From contig NZ_CP058952.1 in assembly GCF_013423785.1 (NCBI RefSeq), forward strand, positions 3,499,665-3,563,664: DNA of 64,000 bases. Reading direction: 5' to 3'. Made by a program: the position numbers and the translations under genes. Source of the stretch: Chitinibacter fontanus (GTDB taxonomy: Bacteria > Pseudomonadota > Gammaproteobacteria > Burkholderiales > Chitinibacteraceae). The notes under the pieces are model-generated. The model did no database searches. It worked only from the letters and a program-made list of their open reading frames with translations, and was not told the DNA's origin. Positions 52,251-62,350 of the stretch are shown here, piece after piece (the first letter of the stretch is position 1; each line of letters opens with the position of its first letter).

Positions 52251-52340
52251 TATAATTACGCTAACTCATTGATCTAATGATCGAACTCATGGCCTACTTC
52301 GGTTGGCCGCTCAACCTCGCCGAAGTTTGCGGGGTTTTTT
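52251..52340 (+). promoter_or_regulatory. Leader with terminator and competing hairpins upstream of trhP
   Basis: A TGATATAAT extended -10 box (hexamer 52251-52256) starts a leader ending in an intrinsic terminator: AACCTCGC (52313-52320), GCGGGGTT (52329-52336), T run to 52340. Two other pairings overlap the same strand: ACTTCGG (52296-52302) with CCGAAGT (52320-52326), and GGTTG (52301-52305) with CAACC (52312-52316). They cannot all form at once. The terminator ends 14 bases before the trhP start, so it is either an attenuator or the end of a roughly 75-base small RNA. Confidence 0.6.
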
Positions 52341-52354
52341 ATTTGGAACACACA

Positions 52355-53713
52355 ATGTTAAAAGCCCCTGAACTACTCCTTCCTGCCGGTACGCTCGACC
52401 GGATGCGCGCTGCGTATGATTTTGGTGCCGATGCAGTCTATGCTGGGCAGCCGCGCTATAGCTTGCGCGCGCGTAATAATGAATTTGGTCTGGAAGAAAT
52501 CGCACTCGGCATCGAAGAAGCCCATGCGCGCGGCAAGAAATTTTTTGTGGCGAGCAATATCTTGCCGCACAACTCAAAAGTGAAAACATATCTGGCTGAT
52601 ATGGAGCCGGTGATCGCGATGAAACCGGATGCGCTAATTATGGCCGACCCCGGTTTGATTATGATGGTGCGCGAGAAATGGCCAGAGCAAGTCATTCACC
52701 TCTCGGTGCAAGCCAATACCGTCAATTATGCTGGCGTCAAATTTTGGAAATCGCTCGGTCTTGAGCGCGTGATTTTGTCGCGTGAATTGAGTCTCGATGA
52801 GATCGAAGAGATTCGCCAGCTCTGTCCAGATACCGAGCTGGAAGTATTTGTGCACGGCGCTTTATGCATTGCTTATTCCGGCCGCTGCCTGCTATCTGGT
52901 TATTTTAATCACCGTGACCCCAATCAAGGCACTTGCACTAATGCCTGCCGCTGGGATTACAAAACGCACGACACCGTTGAAGATGATGCTGGCGACGTAC
53001 AGACCAAAACTCAGGTCATCCAGTTTGACTTCAACAAAGCGATGTCTGAAGGCAATCAAAGCTTTGCAGCTTGTGGCGGTGCCGAGCGTCACCCATTGGC
53101 CGACAAAACTTATCTAATCGAGGAAGGCAATCGCCCTGGTGAGTTGATGCCGATCATGGAAGATGAGCACGGCACTTACATCATGAATAGTAAAGACCTG
53201 CGCGCGGTGCAGCATATCGAGCGCTTGGTCAAAATGGGTGTTGATTCGCTAAAGATTGAAGGCCGCACCAAATCGCTATATTACGTTGCACGGACTGCAC
53301 AGGTATATCGCCGAGCAATTGACGACGCAGTAGCTGGCCGCCCGTTTAATCCTGCGTTGTTGGCGGATTTGGATGGCTTGGCCAATCGTGGCTATACCGA
53401 TGGCTTCTATCAGCGCCACTACACGCATGAAGCGCAAAATTATCTCGACGGCCATTCAAAGGCCAAACGCAGCCAGTTTGTCGGCGAAATTATCGCCAAC
53501 GAAGCCGGTTGGGCGCGGATTGAGGTTAAAAACAAATTCTCACTGGGCGATACACTGGAAGTAATTCATCCAAGCGGCAATATCGAAGTCAAAATCGAAG
53601 CCATGCGAGATAAAAACGGCAAAGAAATTACCGTAGCACCTGGTAACGGGATTCAGGTACAAATCCCACTCGCTGAGCAATACGCCAGCGCCCTGCTTGC
53701 CCGACTGTTTTAA
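52355..53713 (+). CDS. trhP: U32 family tRNA hydroxylation protein TrhP (YegQ)
   Basis: The 452-residue protein begins MLKAPELLLPAGTLDRMRAA and has the U32 signature region ELEVFVHGALCIAYSGRCLL with a set of Cys (GRC, GTCTNACRW) suggestive of metal binding. SLKIEGRTKSLYYVARTAQV and a C-terminal barrel follow. TrhP is needed for 5-hydroxyuridine at the tRNA wobble position, using prephenate. The start at 52355 follows GGAA and lies after a leader terminator; reading from 52277 would translate that leader and is not preferred. Confidence 0.92.
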   Translation: MLKAPELLLPAGTLDRMRAAYDFGADAVYAGQPRYSLRARNNEFGLEEIALGIEEAHARGKKFFVASNILPHNSKVKTYLADMEPVIAMKPDALIMADPGLIMMVREKWPEQVIHLSVQANTVNYAGVKFWKSLGLERVILSRELSLDEIEEIRQLCPDTELEVFVHGALCIAYSGRCLLSGYFNHRDPNQGTCTNACRWDYKTHDTVEDDAGDVQTKTQVIQFDFNKAMSEGNQSFAACGGAERHPLADKTYLIEEGNRPGELMPIMEDEHGTYIMNSKDLRAVQHIERLVKMGVDSLKIEGRTKSLYYVARTAQVYRRAIDDAVAGRPFNPALLADLDGLANRGYTDGFYQRHYTHEAQNYLDGHSKAKRSQFVGEIIANEAGWARIEVKNKFSLGDTLEVIHPSGNIEVKIEAMRDKNGKEITVAPGNGIQVQIPLAEQYASALLARLF

Positions 53714-53730
53714 GGCATCATTGGGAATAT

Positions 53731-53760
53731 AAAAAAGCCACTCAACTGAGTGGCTTTTTT
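53731..53760. terminator. Bidirectional terminator between trhP and the sensor kinase
   Basis: AAAAAAGCCACTCA and TGAGTGGCTTTTTT flank a 2-base centre (AC). The symmetrical A and T runs serve both convergent genes. Confidence 0.92.
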
Positions 53761-53793
53761 ATCTCGTACACCATAGCCGTATTAGGTTGCAGA

Positions 53794-55206
53794 CTAGGAA
53801 CTGATTAGGTTTTTCGGCAATACCACATGCACAATCAAACCATGTGGCACCGCATCGAGCAATTCAACCGTACCGCTATGGCGCTCGACGATCTCGCGCA
53901 CAATCGCCATCCCTAAGCCGCAACCATTACCCGTTTGTTCGCGCCGGAAAAAGCGCTCAAACACGCGCTGCTTATCCGCATCAGGAATACCCTCACCGTT
54001 ATCTTCCACATCAACAACATACTGGGTAGGGGTTTCTGTTAAACGCACAGTCACGCTACCATCTCTCGGAATATACTTAATGGCATTTTCAACCAGATTA
54101 ATAAACAGCTCACGCAATAGCGCCGAATTACCTTCAATCCACGCCTCTTGCACCAAGCAATCACAACCCAAGTCAATTCTGGCTGCTAAGGCGCGCGGCA
54201 CCAACTCACCCGTCAAATCACGGACTAAACGGGCTAAATCCATTTTCACTTTTGGAATGCCATTTAAACTACCTGGCTCAGATCTGGCCAGAGTCAGCAA
54301 CTGATTAACCAAGTGAATACTACGCGTGGCACTGGTGTGCACCATATTCAGGCGGTCACGCAAACCCTCGGGGCTATTTTCACGCATAGCCAATTCGGTT
54401 TGCGATTTCAAACCCGCCAAAGGCGTACGGAGTTGATGGGCTGCATCGGCAATAAATCGACGTTGCCGATTGATACTTTCCTCGGTACTTGCCAGCAATT
54501 GGTTCAAGGCATTCGACAATGCATCAATTTCTTCAGGCGCATCCGCCAGCGAGAGCGGCGACAAATCCTGTGCTTGTCGCGTTTCCACCATCTGCTTGAG
54601 CGAAATAAGAGGACGTAGCGTATTTTTTACGCCGTACCAGATCAGCACACTCACTATGCCCATCATCAATACTAGCGGCAACGCCATGCGGTACATGTAC
54701 TGATGTAAAGATTGCGTCTGCTCGGTTAGATTTTTACTTACTTCAACCCATACCGCGGGCTGCTGCAGATTTGGATTTCCAGGGAAATAGGCACGCATCA
54801 AGCGATGTGACTGCTCACGGTGCATCACGCTCGAAAAAGCATGGCTCGCCAAATTATTGGCAGTCGAGCCGTCAAACACCAAAGGCTGACGTGGCACACC
54901 AATATTAATCTGCCCGTCACTAGTGCTAAGCGCATAGCTCACCTGCCCTTCCTGCGCGGTTTTGAGCAATAATTGCGCCCTAGTTTCAATATCAAGCGCC
55001 GAAACTGGGTGCTTGGCTTTGGCGCCTTCCGCAACTTGCTGAGCTAAGCTGGCGGCAAAACGAGACAGATAAGCGTCACTACGTTCATTTACAAAGTGAA
55101 AAGACACCTGATAAATGACAGCTGCCCCTGCTAGCCATAAGGCCAGCAAGGGCAGCACGGTCCATAACAGGATCTGACGCTGTAAAGAGCGCTTAGTTAC
55201 TTGCAT
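53794..55206 (-). CDS. Sensor histidine kinase (QseC/TctE-like)
   Basis: The 470-residue kinase has an N-terminal span (QILLWTVLPLLALWLAGAAVIYQ), a periplasmic sensor domain of about 130 residues, and a second span (ALPLVLMMGIVSVLIWYGV). A HAMP linker follows, then the phosphoacceptor H-box ADAAHQLRTPLAGLKSQTEL, the N box LFINLVENAIKY, and the G box VEDNGEGIPD and GCGLGMAIV. The start at 55206 overlaps the response regulator by 14 bases. The signal is unknown; TctE members sense tricarboxylates and QseC members other signals. Confidence 0.92.
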   Translation of the reverse strand: MQVTKRSLQRQILLWTVLPLLALWLAGAAVIYQVSFHFVNERSDAYLSRFAASLAQQVAEGAKAKHPVSALDIETRAQLLLKTAQEGQVSYALSTSDGQINIGVPRQPLVFDGSTANNLASHAFSSVMHREQSHRLMRAYFPGNPNLQQPAVWVEVSKNLTEQTQSLHQYMYRMALPLVLMMGIVSVLIWYGVKNTLRPLISLKQMVETRQAQDLSPLSLADAPEEIDALSNALNQLLASTEESINRQRRFIADAAHQLRTPLAGLKSQTELAMRENSPEGLRDRLNMVHTSATRSIHLVNQLLTLARSEPGSLNGIPKVKMDLARLVRDLTGELVPRALAARIDLGCDCLVQEAWIEGNSALLRELFINLVENAIKYIPRDGSVTVRLTETPTQYVVDVEDNGEGIPDADKQRVFERFFRREQTGNGCGLGMAIVREIVERHSGTVELLDAVPHGLIVHVVLPKNLISS

Positions 55207-55891
55207 CCGCAGCCAATGGTTGTTGTTTTTCAAGCAGGTAGCCCAAGCCACGGATAGTGCGGATAACGACACCGCATGGCTCTAGCTTTTTACGCAGGCG
55301 GTGAACGTAAACTTCAATCGCGTTCAAGCCCACTTCAGCGTTTTCGTTGCCCAATTCGCTGACGATCTGCTCTTTGGTTACCACGCGATCGATGTTTGAC
55401 ATCAAGATCTCGAGTACGGTCAACTCACGAGCAGACAAATCGAGCGGAGAGTCATTGCACCATGCACGCTGACCTGCGCGATCCAGACGCAAATTTCCCA
55501 ATTGCTGTACCGATTGCGGCAGAATCTGACTGCGACGCAACAGCGCGCGCAGACGTGCTTCCAGCTCAGAGAATTCAAATGGCTTAGTCAGATAATCATC
55601 TGCGCCCGCATCTAAACCGGCAACACGCTCATCCAGACCATCCAAAGCAGTCAGAATCAAAATAGGCAGCGATGGCTTGTGCTGACGAACATTCCGCAAT
55701 ACTGTTAAGCCGTCCATGTTTGGCAGGCCAATATCTAAAACTACGGCATCATAATCATTGTGCAGCAAAATTTGCAGTGCCAATGCACCATCATTGACAC
55801 AGTCACATTGAAATTCTGCTTGAGACAAGCTGGTTTTAAGCGCATCAGCGAGGATGAGGTCATCCTCGGCCAAGAATAAACGAGTCGCCAT
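55193..55891 (-). CDS. OmpR-family response regulator (QseB/TctD-like)
   Basis: The 232-residue regulator has a receiver domain (AEDDLILADALKTSLSQAEF, phosphoacceptor Asp in AVVLDIGLPNMDGLTVL, Lys in DDYLTKPFEFSEL). The OmpR-type winged-helix domain has LSARELTVLEILMSN and NAIEVYVHRLRKKLEPCG. AAGGGG precedes the start. It forms an operon with the kinase. The targets are unknown. Confidence 0.93.
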   Translation of the reverse strand: MATRLFLAEDDLILADALKTSLSQAEFQCDCVNDGALALQILLHNDYDAVVLDIGLPNMDGLTVLRNVRQHKPSLPILILTALDGLDERVAGLDAGADDYLTKPFEFSELEARLRALLRRSQILPQSVQQLGNLRLDRAGQRAWCNDSPLDLSARELTVLEILMSNIDRVVTKEQIVSELGNENAEVGLNAIEVYVHRLRKKLEPCGVVIRTIRGLGYLLEKQQPLAADASN

Positions 55892-55960
55892 TGGGGTTCC
55901 CCTTTTTTGTAAGAATAAACTTACCGCAGAGTGTAGCGTTAATTTCGCCAAAGCCCAAGT

Positions 55961-57067
55961 TCATTTTTGTAAGCCTAAAGACCTGAACCTTGCATCTCTT
56001 TGTTCTAGAACAGATTTCTCATTTTTACTACATTTACCGTTTGTCAGCCAACCTGTCAGCTCACGAGAAATCAGCGTCGAAAGCCCAGAAATCCACTGCT
56101 CCTGATCATTTAAGCAGGGAATATAACTATACTGAGCGCCACCAGCAGCAAGATAGTCGTCACGCCCCTCCATGGCGATCTCCTCTAACGTTTCCAGACA
56201 ATCGGCAACAAAACCGGGGCATATCACATCTAGCCTTGGTATTTTTTGTTTTGCCAGCTTATGCAGCACGTCACTTGTATACGGCTGCAGCCACTCTGCC
56301 TTTCCAAAACGCGACTGGAACGCAACGGTATATTGCCCCGCTACCAAGCCTAAATTTTCCGCCAGCAAGCGACCAGTTTTGTAGGCATGGCAATGATATG
56401 GATCGCCCTTTTCTAATGTGTATTTAGGTACTCCGTGAAAACTCATTAGAAGATGCTCACCCCGACCATTTACACGCCAATGCTCGCGCACACCGTGCGC
56501 AAGCGCCTCAATATAAGCAGCCTCATCATAAAACGGCGCCATAACGCGCAAAGCAGGCTGGAAACGGCTTTTTTGCAATACACGGGCAACTTCGTCAAAC
56601 ACGCTGGCGCTCGTACTGGCGGCATACTGTGGGTACATGGGCACCACGACCAGATGCTGACAGTTTTGCGCTTTCATTTTTAGAATTTGCTGTTCAATCG
56701 ATGGATTGCCATAGCGCATCGCATAGTCGACCACGAGTTCGCCTTTAAATTGCTCACCCAAGGTGCCTTTGACCAGCTTGGCTTGTTTTTCGGTCCATAC
56801 GCGCAACGGAGAGCCTTCTTTAGTCCAGATACTGGCGTATTTGGCAGCGCTTTTCTTTGGGCGCACATTCAAAATAATGACGTTCAAAATGCACCACCAA
56901 ATGGGCTTTGGAATTTCAACCACGCGTGGATCGGATAGAAACTGCTTCAGATAAGGGCGCACCGCTTTAGCGGTGGGCGCGTCGGGTGAACCAAGGTTGA
57001 CCAATAGCACGCCAATTTTACTGGGGTTGGCGTGGGAGAAATCGGGTTCCGCATAAAATCGGGGCAT
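55961..57067 (-). CDS. hemH: Ferrochelatase
   Basis: The 368-residue enzyme inserts iron into protoporphyrin IX at the end of haem synthesis. It shows KIGVLLVNLGSPDAPTAKAV at about 17-36, the VVVPMYPQYAASTSASVFD block, the catalytic His in LLMSFHGVPKYTLEKGDPYH, and a FQSRFGKAEWLQPYTS motif. The start at 57067 has GAGGC. It lies in the same direction as the downstream regulator gene, 69 bp apart. Confidence 0.95.
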   Translation of the reverse strand: MPRFYAEPDFSHANPSKIGVLLVNLGSPDAPTAKAVRPYLKQFLSDPRVVEIPKPIWWCILNVIILNVRPKKSAAKYASIWTKEGSPLRVWTEKQAKLVKGTLGEQFKGELVVDYAMRYGNPSIEQQILKMKAQNCQHLVVVPMYPQYAASTSASVFDEVARVLQKSRFQPALRVMAPFYDEAAYIEALAHGVREHWRVNGRGEHLLMSFHGVPKYTLEKGDPYHCHAYKTGRLLAENLGLVAGQYTVAFQSRFGKAEWLQPYTSDVLHKLAKQKIPRLDVICPGFVADCLETLEEIAMEGRDDYLAAGGAQYSYIPCLNDQEQWISGLSTLISRELTGWLTNGKCSKNEKSVLEQRDARFRSLGLQK

Positions 57068-57258
57068 ACAGTGCCTCAAGGCTAAATAATACAGGTGCTG
57101 GCTATGATAGAGGATTTTGCTGGGTAATTTTTCGCATTCAGGTTTTTTTGCCTCAAGTTTGCAAAAAACTCTGCAGAAACTTTAATCCGCGTCAGCTTCA
57201 AAGTCAGCAGACACGGTACAATTGGCTTTTGTTCACTTCACCATTTTTTGGGGATTCT

Positions 57259-58491
57259 ATGGCTAAGCTGTTTATTGAAGATCTCGATCTAGCAGGCAAA
57301 CGTGTATTGATTCGTGTTGACTTTAACGTGCCAGTCAAAAATGGCGTGGTGGAAAGCGATAAACGTATTCGTGCCGCTCTGCCGACGATACGCTATGCCC
57401 TCGCACAAGGCGCCTCAGTCGTGCTGATGTCGCACTTAGGTCGTCCAAATGGCCAAAAAGTAGAGAAATACAGCTTGGCACCAGTTGCTACTCGCCTGCA
57501 AGAGCTGCTCGGCAGCCCAGTGACCTTCCTAGCTGATTGCGTTGGCGCTGAAGTTGAAGCCGCTTGCGCCAACTTAGTGGCTGGTCAGGTTGTATTGCTG
57601 GAAAACGTCCGTTTCCATATTGAAGAAGAAGGCAAAGCAAAAGACGCTGATGGCAACTCAGTCAAAGCAGATCCAGCCAAAGTGGCCGCATTCCGCGCCA
57701 GCTTGTCAAAATTGGGCGACGTATTTGTTAATGATGCATTTGGTACAGCTCACCGCGCCCATTCATCAATGGTCGGTGTTGAATTGCCACGCGCAGCTGG
57801 CTACCTGCTGAAAAAAGAACTCGACTTCCTCGGTGAAGCGGTCAACAAGCCAGTTCGCCCACTGGTTGCCATCATTGGCGGCTCAAAAATCTCTGGCAAA
57901 ATCGATGTGATTCAGGCTTTGCTACCAAAAGTAGACAAGCTGATCATCGGTGGCGGCATGGCATTTACTTTCTTGAAAGCGCAAGGCTTTGAGATCGGCA
58001 AATCATTGTGCGAGAACGACAAAGTGGACTTGGCACGCGACTTGATGGCGCAAGCTGGCGACAAACTCGTATTGCCAAGCGACACCATGGTAACGCGCGC
58101 ACTGAATTTTGATGCTCGTACTTTGGATGGCTTGGTAGAAGTTCAATCTACTGCAATCCCAGCCGATCAAGAAGGCGTGGATATTGGTTCGGCAACGCGC
58201 GCAGCCTACGCAGACATCATCAAATCGGCGAAAACCGTTCTGTGGAATGGCCCAATGGGCGTGTTTGAAATTGATGCGTCTGCTGAAGGCACATTTGCTG
58301 TAGCTCACGCATTGGTTGACGCAACCGCCAATGGCGCGATCACTGTCGTAGGTGGTGGTGACTCGGTAGCCGCGGTTGAAAAAGCGGGCTTAGAAGACAA
58401 AGTAAGCCACGTTTCAACCGGCGGCGGCGCATCTCTTGAATTCCTCGAAGGCAAGGCTTTGCCAGGCGTAGAGGCTTTGAGCGATAAATAA
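57259..58491 (+). CDS. pgk: Phosphoglycerate kinase
   Basis: The 410-residue glycolytic enzyme starts [20 protein letters not shown] and carries [11 protein letters not shown], the substrate-binding [33 protein letters not shown], and the nucleotide-binding [13 protein letters not shown] near the C-terminus. GGGG lies just before the start; a TTG-type frame to 57148 is not used. A sharp terminator follows. Other glycolysis genes are not in the window. Confidence 0.97.
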   Translation: MAKLFIEDLDLAGKRVLIRVDFNVPVKNGVVESDKRIRAALPTIRYALAQGASVVLMSHLGRPNGQKVEKYSLAPVATRLQELLGSPVTFLADCVGAEVEAACANLVAGQVVLLENVRFHIEEEGKAKDADGNSVKADPAKVAAFRASLSKLGDVFVNDAFGTAHRAHSSMVGVELPRAAGYLLKKELDFLGEAVNKPVRPLVAIIGGSKISGKIDVIQALLPKVDKLIIGGGMAFTFLKAQGFEIGKSLCENDKVDLARDLMAQAGDKLVLPSDTMVTRALNFDARTLDGLVEVQSTAIPADQEGVDIGSATRAAYADIIKSAKTVLWNGPMGVFEIDASAEGTFAVAHALVDATANGAITVVGGGDSVAAVEKAGLEDKVSHVSTGGGASLEFLEGKALPGVEALSDK

Positions 58492-58512
58492 GCCAAATTT
58501 AGTTCTAACAAT

Positions 58513-58543
58513 AAAAAAAACCTCGCCTTGGCGAGGTTTTTTA
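58513..58543. terminator. Bidirectional terminator after pgk
   Basis: CCTCGCC-TT-GGCGAGG with eight A before and TTTTTT after. It separates pgk from the convergent pflA. Confidence 0.92.
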
Positions 58544-58642
58544 TTAGAGTATTTACTTGCAGGCCATATTAGCCAATAGCTATAGGGCAATACTCCACCA
58601 CATTCCGAGTCGTTTGTGTGGCGACTCTGCTAGACCACCGCC

Positions 58643-59449
58643 TTAACAGCAGAAAATCCCCTTCGCTCTAAACTGCTCACGCACGCGATGCACGACTTCA
58701 TTGCTCGGTGGCCTGGTATCGCCTAGCTCATATTTCAAGCCCAGTTCTTCCCATTTATTCTCGCCCATTTTATGAAATGGCAGCACCTCAACCCGCTCCA
58801 ATACATTCGGATAGGCCTGATTCATTTTGGCGAGATAATCAGCAAGTAGCTGCACATCAGCCTCGTCATCCGACCAGCCTGGCACTAGCACGTAGCGCAA
58901 CCAGATTTTTTTACCCATTTTGAACAGTCGCTCGGCAAAATCGAGCGTAGGTTGCAAAGGTTTTCCAGTTAAAGCTTCGTATTTTTCTGAATTCATTTGC
59001 TTAATATCGAGCAAAACCAGATCGATATTATCGAAATACTCATCCGGTAAATGCGCAGCCAGAAACCCCTGCGTATCAAGCGCCGTATGGATTCTAAGCT
59101 CTTGCTTGGCACGGCGGAAAATTTCGCCAATAAAATGCGCCTGCATCAAGGGTTCGCCACCTGAAATCGTCAAACCGCCAGCTACGCGCAGAAAGCTGGC
59201 GTATTTGGCGATCTCGGTCACGATGGCATCAACCGTCCATGGCTTGCCGGTGTGCAATTTCCAAGTGTCTGGATTGTGGCAATACAGGCAGCGAAATTGA
59301 CAGCCGCTCACAAACAGCGCAAAACGCATACCAGGGCCATCCACGGCAGCGCCGGTTTCAATCGAATGTATATATCCAATTTGTTTGCCGTCGGCATCAA
59401 AGGCCGCAGGCACGATCTCGCCAGCCGGTTTTGCTTGGTTCAAAGCCAT
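58643..59449 (-). CDS. pflA: Pyruvate formate-lyase activating enzyme
   Basis: The 268-residue radical-SAM enzyme creates the glycyl radical on PflB. The cluster motif CQFRCLYCHNPDTW (CX3CX2C) lies near residue 50, followed by GGLTISGGEPLMQAHF and VLLDIKQMNSEKYEALTGK. It has about 20 more N-terminal residues than E. coli PflA (MALNQAKPAGEIVPAAFDAD). It is in the same direction as pflB but separated from it by a terminator, so it has its own promoter or is read through. It probably also activates the small protein at 59579-59764. Confidence 0.95.
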   Translation of the reverse strand: MALNQAKPAGEIVPAAFDADGKQIGYIHSIETGAAVDGPGMRFALFVSGCQFRCLYCHNPDTWKLHTGKPWTVDAIVTEIAKYASFLRVAGGLTISGGEPLMQAHFIGEIFRRAKQELRIHTALDTQGFLAAHLPDEYFDNIDLVLLDIKQMNSEKYEALTGKPLQPTLDFAERLFKMGKKIWLRYVLVPGWSDDEADVQLLADYLAKMNQAYPNVLERVEVLPFHKMGENKWEELGLKYELGDTRPPSNEVVHRVREQFRAKGIFCC

Positions 59450-59517
59450 GGTTGTATCCAGAGAGGGTAATGGTGATCGCCCGCAATCTTTATGAGTGAG
59501 CGTAATAGAGCGATTAA

Positions 59518-59556
59518 AAATAAAAACGGATCGCAGGGCAAGCCTGGCGATCCGTT
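59518..59556 (-). terminator. Terminator after the pflB-small glycyl-radical protein unit
   Basis: AACGGATCGC pairs with GCGATCCGTT, with AGG/CCT pairs further inside. The minus strand then reads GTTTTTATTTTTAA. It separates these genes from pflA. Confidence 0.9.
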
Positions 59557-59578
59557 TGCGTGAATACTTGAGGCTTAA

Positions 59579-59764
59579 TTAGCACTTTTCATGGAAGGTG
59601 CGATTAATGACATCCAATTGTTGTTCACGAGTTAGTTTGACAAAATTCACAGCATAACCAGACACGCGTACAGTTAATTGCGGATATTTATCCGGATTCG
59701 CCATCGCATCTTCCAGTGTTTCTTTGTTCAATACATTCATATTGAGGTGAAATAATTGCGCCAC
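59579..59764 (-). CDS. Minimal stand-alone glycyl-radical protein (GrcA/YfiD-like, 61 residues)
   Basis: The product is just the C-terminal glycyl-radical domain of Pfl[20 protein letters not shown], then [17 protein letters not shown] with the radical Gly in RVSGYAVNF. Over about 59 residues it differs from the end of PflB at nine positions, while the DNA has many more (mostly silent) changes, so the reading frame is under selection. The start is a GTG at 59764 with AAAGGA eight bases before it. E. coli GrcA, which repairs oxygen-cleaved PflB, has 127 residues, so this is about half that. The same repair role is inferred. Confidence 0.78.
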   Translation of the reverse strand: MAQLFHLNMNVLNKETLEDAMANPDKYPQLTVRVSGYAVNFVKLTREQQLDVINRTFHEKC

Positions 59765-59815
59765 TTGGATTTCCTTTTGGGTATACAACCACAAGTCATT
59801 ACTGGAGTGACTTAT

Positions 59816-59844
59816 AGGGCAATACCCTTTTGAGATATTGCCCT
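59816..59844 (-). other. Hairpin between pflB and the small glycyl-radical gene
   Basis: AGGGCAATA and TATTGCCCT pair perfectly (9 bp) around an 11-base loop. No T run follows on the minus strand, so read-through into the small gene is likely. It may stabilise or process the mRNA. The right-hand reading contains the 13-mer TATAGGGCAATAC also found at 58581. Confidence 0.6.
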
Positions 59845-59858
59845 AACACAATCACAAA

Positions 59859-62204
59859 TTAGCACTTCGCATGGAAAGTACGGTTAATCACGTCCATTTG
59901 CTGTTCGCGAGTCAATTTCACAAAATTCACTGCATAGCCTGACACCCGAATCGTCAATTGCGGATAGTTTTCTGGATGCTCCATCGCGTCCATCAACGTA
60001 TCTTTATTGAGTACGTTCATATTTAAGTGGAACAATTGATCTGGGCCTTCTTCAAGCTCAGCCAATTTTTGATCCACTTTGTCGGCACTTTCACACATTG
60101 AGCATTCTTCACCGTGTGGGCCAAACAGACCATCAATCGAAGCGGCCAGTGTTTTCACGCGATCCGCAGCATTGTGCCCCAAAGCGTCTGGTGTCATTGA
60201 AGCAGTCCACGACACGCCATCCAGCGCAGATTCGTAAGGAATTTTCGATACCGAGAAACCCGCAGCAACAAAACCATTGGTATCACGGCCATTCATTGGG
60301 TTAGCGCCCGGTGAGAATGGTGCGCCTGAACGGCGGCCGTCTGGCGTGTTACCGGTTTTCTTGCCATACACCACGTTTGACGTAATTGTCAGAACGGATT
60401 GAGTTGGCATTGAATCACGGTAAAACACTGGTTGCGCTTTGATTTTTTCCATAAACGCAGTTGAGAGCCATACCGCAATGTCATCTGCACGGTCATCATT
60501 ATTACCGTACGCTGGGTATTCGCCGTCGATCACATAATCGACCGCCAAACCAGCCTCATTGCGTTTGATATGTACTTTGGCGTGTTTAACTGCTGACAAT
60601 GAGTCAGCAGCAACTGAAAGGCCAGCAATACCACAAGCCATCGTGCGCAAAATGTCACGATCATGCAATGCCATTTCAATACGCTCGTATGCGTATTTAT
60701 CATGCATGTAGTGAATCGAATTGAGTGCTGTTACGTAGGTTTTTGCCAACCAGTCGAGCATCACATCGTATTTGGCCATCAATTCGTCGTACTCAAGTAC
60801 GTCACCTTTGATTGGCTCAAAGCCTTTGGCTACGACTTTGCCGGTTTTCTCGTCGACACCACCATTGATCGCATAAAGCATTGCTTTGGCCAAGTTCACA
60901 CGAGCACCAAAGAACTGCATTTGCTTACCGACACGCATCGCCGATACACAACAAGCAATGGCGTAATCGTCGCCCCATTTCGGACGCATCAAATCATCGT
61001 TTTCGTATTGAATCGCAGAAGTGTCGATCGATACTTTCGCGCAAAATTCTTTAAAGCCTTGCGGGAATGACGTTGACCACAATACAGTCAGATTAGGCTC
61101 TGGTGCTGGGCCTAGGTTATACAGCGTATTCAATACACGGAAGCTTGATTTAGTAACCAAAGTGCGGCCATCTTCACCCATACCACCAATTGATTCAGTT
61201 ACCCAAGTTGGATCACCTGAGAACAAATCATCATATTCTGGCGTACGCAGGAAGCGCACGATACGTAGCTTCATCACCAAGTGATCAATGTATTCTTGCG
61301 CTTGGGCTTCGTCGATTCGGCCTTCTTTGATATCGCGTTCAAAATAAATATCAAGGAAAGTCGAGATACGACCAATCGACATCGCCGCGCCGTTTTGCTC
61401 TTTTACGGCAGCAAGGTAGCCGAAGTACAACCATTGAACCGCTTCTTGTGCGGTCGCAGCTGGACGACTGATATCAAAGCCATACTTTTTGGCCATAATT
61501 TTCAATTCGTTCAGCGCTTTGATTTGTTCGGCCAATTCTTCGCGCAGGCGAATCACCGACTCGGTAAATGGCACATCGTCCAATTCTACTTTTTCGCGTT
61601 TTTTATCGGCGATCAGGAAATCAATACCGTACAGCGCGACACGACGGTAGTCACCAATAATACGGCCGCGACCATACGAATCAGGCAAGCCGGTAATTAC
61701 ACCGGAGCTACGACATGCCATAATTTCTGGCGTGTACGCATCAAATACAGCGTTGTTATGGTCTTTACGATACTTGGTGTAAATTTCTTCGATTTGCGGA
61801 TTCATCTCGAAGTGATAGGCCGACAAACCATTCTGCACCATCCGCAAACCGCCGTTCGGCATAATCGCACGACGAAGTGGGGCGTCGGTTTGCAAACCGA
61901 CGATTGTTTCTAAGTTCTTATTGATATAACCGGCATCATGTGCAGTAATCGTTGAACCAAATTGAGCAGAAACTTCCAGTACGCCGCGTTTGCGCTCTTC
62001 TTTCAACAAGACGGACAATTCAGTCCACAATTGAGTTGTTCGCTCAGTTGGGCCCGCAAGGAAACTATCATCACCCAGATATGGGGTGTAGTTTGCTTGG
62101 ATGAAATCACGTACTTCGACTTTAGATTGCCAATCACCGGCGGCAAACCCACGCCAAGCATCTAATTGTGATTGATCCAAAGATTTATCGATTGGGGCGT
62201 TCAT
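59859..62204 (-). CDS. pflB: Formate C-acetyltransferase (pyruvate formate-lyase)
   Basis: The 781-residue glycyl-radical enzyme splits pyruvate with CoA into acetyl-CoA and formate under anaerobic conditions. It has the adjacent catalytic cysteines in [16 protein letters not shown] and the radical Gly in the C-terminal [20 protein letters not shown]. It also has the typical N-terminal and PFL-domain segments ([16 protein letters not shown] is replaced here by [16 protein letters not shown]). AAGGAG lies before the start at 62204; an upstream extension is not used. No focA formate channel is adjacent. FNR-like boxes lie upstream. Confidence 0.97.
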   Translation of the reverse strand: MNAPIDKSLDQSQLDAWRGFAAGDWQSKVEVRDFIQANYTPYLGDDSFLAGPTERTTQLWTELSVLLKEERKRGVLEVSAQFGSTITAHDAGYINKNLETIVGLQTDAPLRRAIMPNGGLRMVQNGLSAYHFEMNPQIEEIYTKYRKDHNNAVFDAYTPEIMACRSSGVITGLPDSYGRGRIIGDYRRVALYGIDFLIADKKREKVELDDVPFTESVIRLREELAEQIKALNELKIMAKKYGFDISRPAATAQEAVQWLYFGYLAAVKEQNGAAMSIGRISTFLDIYFERDIKEGRIDEAQAQEYIDHLVMKLRIVRFLRTPEYDDLFSGDPTWVTESIGGMGEDGRTLVTKSSFRVLNTLYNLGPAPEPNLTVLWSTSFPQGFKEFCAKVSIDTSAIQYENDDLMRPKWGDDYAIACCVSAMRVGKQMQFFGARVNLAKAMLYAINGGVDEKTGKVVAKGFEPIKGDVLEYDELMAKYDVMLDWLAKTYVTALNSIHYMHDKYAYERIEMALHDRDILRTMACGIAGLSVAADSLSAVKHAKVHIKRNEAGLAVDYVIDGEYPAYGNNDDRADDIAVWLSTAFMEKIKAQPVFYRDSMPTQSVLTITSNVVYGKKTGNTPDGRRSGAPFSPGANPMNGRDTNGFVAAGFSVSKIPYESALDGVSWTASMTPDALGHNAADRVKTLAASIDGLFGPHGEECSMCESADKVDQKLAELEEGPDQLFHLNMNVLNKDTLMDAMEHPENYPQLTIRVSGYAVNFVKLTREQQMDVINRTFHAKC

Positions 62205-62350
62205 GAGAATCTCCTTGTGGCGATGTCGGCTAGACATCATGAGCCAAAACAGCTTTTGGCGTGTTTTACCATTAATCAACCCGATCGATTTGGGTCGGGC
62301 GATACTAATAATGACATCAAACTATCGTAGCAATTTGCCCTGAAATAAAA

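Noticed and set aside
61281..61913. 210-codon frame antisense to pflB, and similar long antisense frames at 38520-39206 and 26308-26952
   Set aside because: They lie opposite well-supported conserved genes and are by-products of codon bias.
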